From: Psococerastis gibbosa
Lineage: Eukaryota > Arthropoda > Insecta > Psocodea > Psocidae
Length of the DNA stretch: 64,000 nucleotides
Direction: 5' to 3'
Assembly (NCBI GenBank): GCA_963971405.1
Contig: OZ020489.1
Coordinates: 24,392,290-24,456,289, forward strand
Numbering within the stretch: position 1 is the stretch's first letter; the number at the start of each line of letters is the position of its first letter. The translations under genes and the position numbers were made by a program. Shown here piece after piece: positions 57,331 to 64,000 of the stretch. The notes beneath the pieces were generated by a model that was given only the letters and a program-made list of their open reading frames with translations, did not search any database and had not been told where the DNA came from.

Positions 57331-59173
57331 AAGGTTGGTTCCATTAAGGGCGTCCTCCACATGGCTTTGAAAGTCTCTGTAAGGAGTGCGGCACAGCACA
57401 GCACATGGTTGATGCCGCCAAGTATTCCTTACCTATACTTTTCAAGCGATGGTGGGATCGGACTTAAGTAACTTGAGCAAGCTACCGGACGGTAATAGTG
57501 GAAAAAATCCAGGGAAATAGAAATCAAAATAAAGAAGCAAATAAAACATGACATAGTAATAGAAGAGTTGTTTATTTATTTATTTAATATTCCAATTTCT
57601 ACTTTTCCTGCTATACTCCAGGCAATAGGGGAGTGGACACCCCCATAATGTTTTCAACAGAAAACTTTGGCCCAAAATTACTGGACGTTGTGAGCTCTGT
57701 TTCAACTGTTTTTGTACGTATCCATATTACGCATAGGTATACTATAAACCAACAGTATATGACGTACTGAAGTGTAAAGGTGAAAGGTGAAGGTATGCTA
57801 TATATTGTATGTCAGTTACAAAGGAAAGTTTCCCATTACTTCTAGTTTAGCCCCTTTATTCATCCTTGCTCGAATTCTTCACTAGATTCGCATTCACTAC
57901 TAATTTTGTTTTTCCTCCAATATGTTAAGGCGATTTTTTTAGACTGGCGTATAAGACGTGCTCGGCAATAATATGGGTCCAAAAAATGTTCGTAACTATA
58001 GTATTTAAATTTAAATATACTTCAGTCTTCAACAACATTAAGAGAACATGCTACGTAGAAAATGAGCAACCCAATATTTGTTGTTTTCATTACCTTTAAA
58101 TTTTTTTAAATTAACAAAGCAAGTTATTAAAGATTGGGCTCATAGAAGTTGTAGAACACTACTTAATGCTTCATATAATAGGAAATATTAAATTTTGGTA
58201 CCGTATCTTAGTTCTTTTATAAATACCAGAGCAGACAGGACAGGACAGAAAATTTCGCGTATTCTGGGATTTTTGGAAGAACTACAAAATCGAAAAGTAA
58301 AAATACCCGGTTATATGCACGAAGTAGTCTTCTATTGTACAACATAGGTGAGCCAAATTTAATAACTTGCTGAGTTAATGAAATAAAAACTAAAAAGTAT
58401 AACATTTTGGGGTGCCAATTTCCTACGTAGCATATCCTCTTAATATTATTATAATTCTTCGATCGAATAAAGATAGGTAAGTTAGCGTGACATAAAATAT
58501 AGCAGCAATTACGGTACGGATGGGCGTTGGCTAAAACGTAGGTTTTTAGGGAAACTTCAGGCAAATTATACTTCCGACGGATATCGGATATGTACACTTC
58601 ATAAATAAAAGAAATGAAGAAAGAAAGGAGGAAAGCCAATGATATATCTCAAGGACAATGTACCCAAAGGTCATTTCCCAACGCGGGAAAATAGCACTCA
58701 AATTAACAAACATGGTTGTCTCTTTGCACATCAAATAGATATATTGCTTCAGTGAGGAGTTGGGGGGGGGGGCGGCCTTGGACAGTGACATTGGTCCCAT
58801 CAATAGGAAGTGGGGAGGGGGGCAGACCATTGACACCTACGGCTACAGCTGCTGATTGAATTGGAATGAATAATCTGAATGGGGTCAATTAATAATGACA
58901 AGGCATAGTAATTATAGACTATACATAAGGTCAGGCCATCATATAACTCCAGGGTTTTATTTCGGGAGGGGGGGGGGGCGGTAATCCTATAGTAAAGGTT
59001 GCACGTCAGGAAAATTCAATTCTATTTGTAAAGCCACAAAATTCCTGCGGAGGAGGGGGTAGCAGTCCTCCACCACACCCTGATTACAGGCATGTGTAGC
59101 CTGTACATTAAGGAGTGATGCTGCTTACGTGCCTACTGAAACTATATCTACACACTGAGCCATTTTATATGCA
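57331..59173. other. Gene-poor stretch
   Basis: No supported exon. A 140-codon hydrophobic frame on the minus strand (58217-58639) has no recognisable family. Runs of 11 G at 58762-58772 and 58968-58978. Confidence 0.3.
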
Positions 59174-59300
59174 AGCTTCTATGCTTCGGAGGGTATGTAA
59201 AGTAGGCGGTCCCGGGCCTTCCTATAGTTGAGTGGAAGAGAGGGCTTTATAGCCCTAACTCCGCTGGGCTGCGCTTTGTAATAGAACAAAAAGTAGCTCG
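59174..59300 (+). repeat. SINE-A, tail half
   Basis: Matches the body of SINE-A (GCTTCGGAGGGTATGTAAAG, GGCGGTCCCGGGCC, GCTTTATAGCCCTAACTCCG) but lacks the tRNA-like head; 5'-truncated. Confidence 0.65.
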
Positions 59301-59377
59301 ACAACACACTGAGGGAATACTAGTAAAAGATAAATAAATTATTAATGACTTTTTGAAGTAATCAAACTATAGGACCA

Positions 59378-59478
59378 CCTCCGAAGCACGGCCATAAATT
59401 GCAGCAGGCGAGGGACTCGAACCGGTAACCTTTCGGGTGAAAGTCAGGGTACTCTACAGGCTACTCTAACAAAGAGTG
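59378..59478 (-). repeat. SINE-A, head half
   Basis: Minus strand: a tRNA-like head with ACTTTCACCCGAAAGGTTAC, then CGGTTCGAGTCC as B box, and the start of the body (GTGCTTCGGAGG). The tail is missing. Confidence 0.65.
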
Positions 59479-60045
59479 GCTGCGCGAATAGGTAGTTGCA
59501 AAATCCCATTCATATAATCCCTTCAGTTATAGCTTTAAAAGGTGTGTCTTCACCAATTATCTTAAAAAATAGCAATGCGATAAAACAGAGCAGTGCTATA
59601 GTAAGTACAGTTTACAGTCGATAAATCGCTTTAGTCACACTAAAATGAGCAATTACTCTTCTAGGTATGAACCCATGACGCAAGTAGCCGATTTGAGTGA
59701 TAACGCCTAATAGCCTTAAACTTTGAAAGTAAATTCAATTTCAGTTGGCCGGACTTGCCAACACCCTGTATTCAAATTATCCGCAGTATTCAAGGTCGCA
59801 ACCCTTTATGAGTTTAAGGTTAACAGCCTGACAATGTAATGAATTGCAAGTTACGTGGGTAATTAAAGAATAGTGCTGGAGGTATTGTATTCGTTATTAT
59901 TGCATTATTATGTAGGCTACTTAGCTGTCTCGCGAAGAAACCTTGTTAAATGAAATATTGTGTCGTCAGTCAATTCCAAGGAACAATAAGCAATAGCATT
60001 GGTTTGAGAGCAACGGTGGCTTTCTGAATGAAAAAGGTAACTTGT

Positions 60046-60253
60046 CAAGTCATGTAGCGTAGTGGTACGGACTTTCACCCGAAAGGTTGTTGGTTCGAGT
60101 CCCAAACTGGCTACATTTTCTGGCCATGCTTCGGAGGGCATGTAAAACAGGCGGTCCCGGGATTTCCTACTTGAGTGTAAGAGAGAGCTTTATAGCCCTA
60201 ACTCCGCTAGGTTGGCTAGTAATATGGAACAAAAAAAGTACTTATTTATTTAT
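60046..60253 (+). repeat. SINE-A, tRNA-derived, full-length copy
   Basis: A box TAGCGTAGTGG at 60055-60065 and B box GGTTCGAGTCC at 60092-60102, 26 bp apart, inside a tRNA-sized head. The head is followed by the conserved body and an AAGTACTTATTTATTTA tail. This is the best reference copy for the family in this window. Confidence 0.8.
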
Positions 60254-60900
60254 CCCTTAGAAAAAGGGCTCCTCCGCAATTTGATATGATGTGTGCCTAT
60301 TTCTAACACTGATTGGCCAAAATAAAATTGTTAAACTTAGTAGTTGGCTATAGCAAAAAAAAAAAAAAAATTTTACTTAAAAAAGAATTTCACATGAAAT
60401 ACAGATAAGGCGGCCATTCCACCGGCGAATTTACTTCATTTGTTCATTATCAATTAGAAACACCCATTAAAAGAAATGTTCCCTTACACTTTGATCTGTA
60501 GTGGGGGGGCCGTCCCTATCGCCGTTATTGAACATGATTTGTAAACAAAAACCTGGCGTCAAGCGACGAGGGTGTCCAGTGGTGAAGGAATTCCAAAACT
60601 ATGCGACCAATTTAGTGTATAGTTACGGTCATTCTGTACATCATAATGCTCAGCCACATTTCTTCTAGCTAAGGCGAAATTATCTAATTAATATCCAGAT
60701 ATTTCCACTGCATTTTATATTGTTTAAAAAAAACTGGTAGTGGGTGAGTCGCAGAGGGAACTGAAATAGTTTGGACCTCTTTCATACGGTATAGAAAATC
60801 CCAAGCTGGGCCCACCAATCAGTAATATTCTTTTCCACGGCTCGTCAGTCAGACTTTGCAATGTCATGACAAGGTGATCTGTCAATAGCTTCATTTTTAA
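60254..60900. other. Non-coding stretch with a solo MITE end
   Basis: GGCGGCCATTCCACCGGCGAA after TAA at 60408 matches the right end of the MITE at 31220-31425, but no partner end was found. Nothing else recognised. Confidence 0.35.
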
Positions 60901-61591
60901 GGCGCATATTCCACCGACCTGCTAGTGCCAAATACAAATATGGTGACGTGGTAACAGACATCCAAGACTTAGGCGGGGTTTCTACCGACCTCGCATTGCA
61001 GAATGCAAATGACATTGACAGAAATTTGAATTTTTCCTTTTATAGAAATCTATGTGAAATATATGCTCCTATGTGGAGCTGAAGAGGGCATGTCAAAATC
61101 GCGGAGATTGGAGACATCGCTGCAATATGTTGCTGCCAACCAGCCATCATCCGGCTGTAACTTGAAGAGAGAGAAATCTATTAAAATATTTGTACTTAAC
61201 ATATCCCATGAAGCCATTTTTTAATTTTAGTTTGTTTGTGATTTTACTCTATGATCATTGATCAATTTTAACTACGGCATAGAGTAAATCAAACATTTCC
61301 GCCAATGTCATTTGCATTCTGCAATGCGAGGTCGGTGGAAACCCCGCCTATGTCTTGAATGTCTGTTACCACGACACCGTATTTGTATTTAGCACTAGCA
61401 GCAGCCTGATCGAGGCGATTATAATACCGGGGTTAAATAAATACCCTAGGATTATAACTGTAAACAAACAAATTTTGAATAGCACTTTCCATTATAAAAT
61501 TATCTTGTTTACATTTTTAATACCAGGGGATTAAATAAATATCGGTATTATAATTGCCTCGATTAGGCTGCAGGTCGGTGGAATCCCCGCC
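60901..61591. mobile_element. PIF/Harbinger-like MITE with two nested insertions
   Basis: The outer element runs from GGCGCATATTCCACCGACC (after TAA) to GGTCGGTGGAATCCCCGCC (before TTA). It is interrupted twice. 61054-61172 is a 119-bp insert between two GAAATCTAT copies (61045-61053, 61173-61181). 61402-61570 is a CAG-target MITE. Removing both gives an element close to the 384-bp subfamily. Confidence 0.85.
61402..61570. mobile_element. MITE of the CAG-target family, nested
   Basis: 169 bp with ends CAGCCTGATCGAGGCG and the inverse CCTCGATTAGGCTG, and CAG at 61399-61401 and 61571-61573. The interrupted host MITE's left end (CGACCTGCTAGTGCC) shows the empty target as GGCACTAGCAGGTCG, confirming a 3-bp duplication. 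Confidence 0.88.
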
Positions 61592-62163
61592 TTAGGATTT
61601 TTATACACGATAGATCCATAGGGATTATACTAAACGTACCCGCGGATAAGGGATATATTGAAAACAAAATTGCGGGCTTGGCACCTCTTTCTAATAATAT
61701 TTCAAAACAGTAGATACTTCTTTCTCACTGGAAAATGACACTAAAATTTATGTGACACTTCTAGAACGGAAATGACATAATGTACAAATAACTGATAATG
61801 ACAATTATGACGATTTATTCCTCTGAATCCGAGTCCAATTTAAATATAACTTTTGAGGTCAGCGTTTTTTATACCGACTTAGACTAGGCGTTCTCAGGGC
61901 CGTAGACAGAACCAATAATGGGCCCAGGGGCCAATGGTGGTGGGTCATGCCCCCCCCCCCCTAAATGAGTTTATTCATAGTAAATTCATAAGATACCTAG
62001 TTTTATTTTTATTTTTATTTTTTAAATAAAACTCAACTTTTCAACCACAAAAATTACCTTTTAAACTTACAAAAAACTTGTGACCCCTCCCCCCTAAATT
62101 TTCCGCTGGATGCGCCCTTGCCCAGGGCCAAGGTACGGTAAGGTAAGGTGGTTTCGTTTAATA
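61592..62163. other. Non-coding stretch with a 12-C run
   Basis: Contains GGGCCGTAGACAG and GCGCCCTTGCCCAGGGCC near 61900-62130 around a 12-C run (61950-61961), probably a decayed MITE. No gene. Confidence 0.35.
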
Positions 62164-62547
62164 GGCGCCCATTCCATTGACCGGCTAGGGCTATTTCCAA
62201 CAACGGTGACGTGGTAGCAGACATTCAAGACTTAGGTAGCGTTTCCACCGACCTCGCATTGCAGATTGCAAATGACATTGACGGAAATGTTTGTTTTTCT
62301 TTTTATAGAAATCTATTACAATGTTTGTAATTAACATATCCCATGAAGCCATTTTTTAATTTTAGTTTGTTTGTTTGTGATTTTACTGTATGATCATTGA
62401 TCAATTTTAACTATGGCATAGAGGAAAATAAACATTTCCGTCAATTCTGCAATGCGAGGTCGGTGGAGACGCCACCTAAGTCTTGAATGTCTGCTACCAC
62501 GTCACCGTTTTTGGAAATAGCCCTAGCCGGTCAATGGAATGGGCACC
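62164..62547. mobile_element. PIF/Harbinger-like MITE, long subfamily
   Basis: 384 bp, from GGCGCCCATTCCATTGACC to GGTCAATGGAATGGGCACC. Flanks are ATA on the left and TTA on the right, so the duplication is decayed or the insertion atypical. Sequence is close to 53594-53977 in the same orientation. Confidence 0.88.
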
Positions 62548-62550
62548 TTA

Positions 62551-64000
62551 CGGAGGAGGGTCCGGAGGCACGGTACCAGTACCTACTTTAAAAGCTTGAA
62601 AATACGATCGTAAGATACAGAATAGTGGCTTTATAGGTATAGAGCAGTTGTAGCTAACGCTGGCCTTTTTCATCATGTGCAGTTCAATGTTTACAAACAA
62701 AATACTGTTGTATATTAATATTACCATTGACCAAGCTTAAAGAACTAATCGCCATTCTCACTAGGTACTAGGTTATTTAACATTAATAAATAACTTGGGG
62801 TTATCTCCACTTCGTCAGTGTTTCGGCCCCTCATTTAGGTTTTCCCATTCGGAACTGGTTGTCACTTAAGAGCTATTGAATGTTGACATGATGGCATTAT
62901 TCCACAGATAAGACTGACCTCATCACACCAAGCCTTGCAGTCGGGATTCTTCTCCCAGCCAACACCCTGCTATCGCAACCTTGAATTTCAACAATGGTCA
63001 AGCCAATGGTCCGTTTCCTTTGACTCTCATGTCCTATACACATCACTCTGACCACCTCAACAAAGACAATTAAGCAATGACAAGCTGATATTCCATTGAT
63101 TCTATCATGGCGGGTCGCATGGAGTAATATACACGTCTTGCAACTTTATAATGACTGCTGAATAGGCTAACATTCCCAGTTTCATAATTGAAAACACGAA
63201 CCTGAAAAGGTTTCTTAACGAACAATACTCTTATTATTTGAATATGTTTTGTTAACTGCAGTGCTGCAACTGCAAATTAAGGCCTAAAAAGGCTTGTACC
63301 CAGGAATTGTTTTAGGAGGGGTCCTCAAAACTAAAACTAAAATTATTTTTAGGATAATCTTTTATACCACAAACAAACCCCATGTGATGATATGAACTTT
63401 TCTCTCATTGTTTTTCAAAAATATTGACTCTTAAATAGCCAAAATGTTATCGTCTAGACTTGATGTTTTTATATTATGTATATGGTAGATCTAATTGTAG
63501 TTTTGACGGTGCCGAGCACATACTGTATCTTTATACCTTTAGACCTTTTCTGTGTATAAATTTTCAATGACAAGAATGATTACTTATTTTAATTGCCTGT
63601 GCCTATTGCTTATAAATGTACCAATACAATACAACACAAATACAACACAATAGGCTACTGACAGTTGTACGTACGATAAAATATGCTAAATAAGGTAACT
63701 TATAGGGTAACAATAATAACACAATGTCTTTTTTTTTTGCATAGAAAAGTAAATAATAAAAAATAAATAATAAATGTTGGTATTTTTATCTTCGGATTAC
63801 AAGAGCCAAAACGCCAGTACGCCGGACATTGGATACAAGAAAATGACGTCACAACTGCTATAGTCCCCGGTTTCACAAATGACGTCATATTCTCCTTTTT
63901 AAACATCAAACATAAATTGATTGGGAAAATACTAAATAACGTTTCAAAATTATTTTAAGGGGTACATAAAATTAATCTAATAATCCATTAAAATGGGTTT
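62551..64000. other. Right end of the window, no gene recognised
   Basis: AT-rich non-coding sequence. I found no exon with credible splice sites, no RNA gene and no further repeat family. Confidence 0.3.

Noticed and set aside
58217-58639. 140-codon hydrophobic minus-strand frame
   Set aside because: Composition follows the AT-rich sequence; no family, no splice context, no start-site support.

Overview
This is nuclear DNA from an animal, most likely an invertebrate. The genes are split by GT-AG introns, the sequence is AT-rich, and every long gap is packed with eukaryotic transposons: BEL/Pao, LINE, hAT, mariner, PIF/Harbinger-like MITEs and tRNA-derived SINEs. I cannot fix the phylum; an arthropod or other protostome is a guess.

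Four host genes can be reconstructed exon by exon. (1) 6.2-9.2 kb, minus: five internal exons of a BLTP3/UHRF1BP1-type bridge-like lipid-transfer protein (chorein N-terminal domain). Its first exon was not found and its 3' part lies beyond the left edge. (2) 18.4-21.7 kb, plus: a complete MLH1 mismatch-repair gene in three exons with a very short central linker. (3) 22.3-26.5 kb, minus: WDR55, a WD40 ribosome-biogenesis protein, tail-to-tail with MLH1. (4) 33.2-38.2 kb, minus: a complete three-exon class A orphan GPCR of 545 residues with unusual microswitch residues and a roughly 200-residue third intracellular loop. Two further candidate genes are unrecognised: a two-exon plus-strand fragment at 50.2-51.2 kb, and a minus-strand coding segment at 31.0-31.6 kb split by a MITE.

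The rest is a layered transposon landscape. 0-3.5 kb: BEL/Pao pol with one internal stop. 3.7-5.9 kb: LINE remnants carrying SINE and MITE insertions. 11.3-12.4 kb: a large inverted repeat. 12.4-18.2 kb: a structurally complete 5.8-kb hAT transposon (matching terminal repeats, perfect 8-bp target duplications, intact three-exon transposase of 699 aa) ending 181 bp before the MLH1 start codon. 26.6-27.6 kb: a broken mariner-like element near the WDR55 5' end. 30-31.4, 37, 50-54 and 60-62.5 kb: PIF/Harbinger-like MITEs with TWA target duplications. At least three further copies of a second MITE family sit at CAG target sites. Two SINE families, at least one clearly tRNA-derived, recur. The right 27 kb also holds eleven poly(G/C) runs of 11-14 bp, which are absent from the left part.

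The genes do not form a pathway or operon; this is an ordinary gene-containing animal locus. The most distinctive content is the intact hAT element beside MLH1, the MITE families whose target sites can be read directly, and the two unrecognised coding segments.
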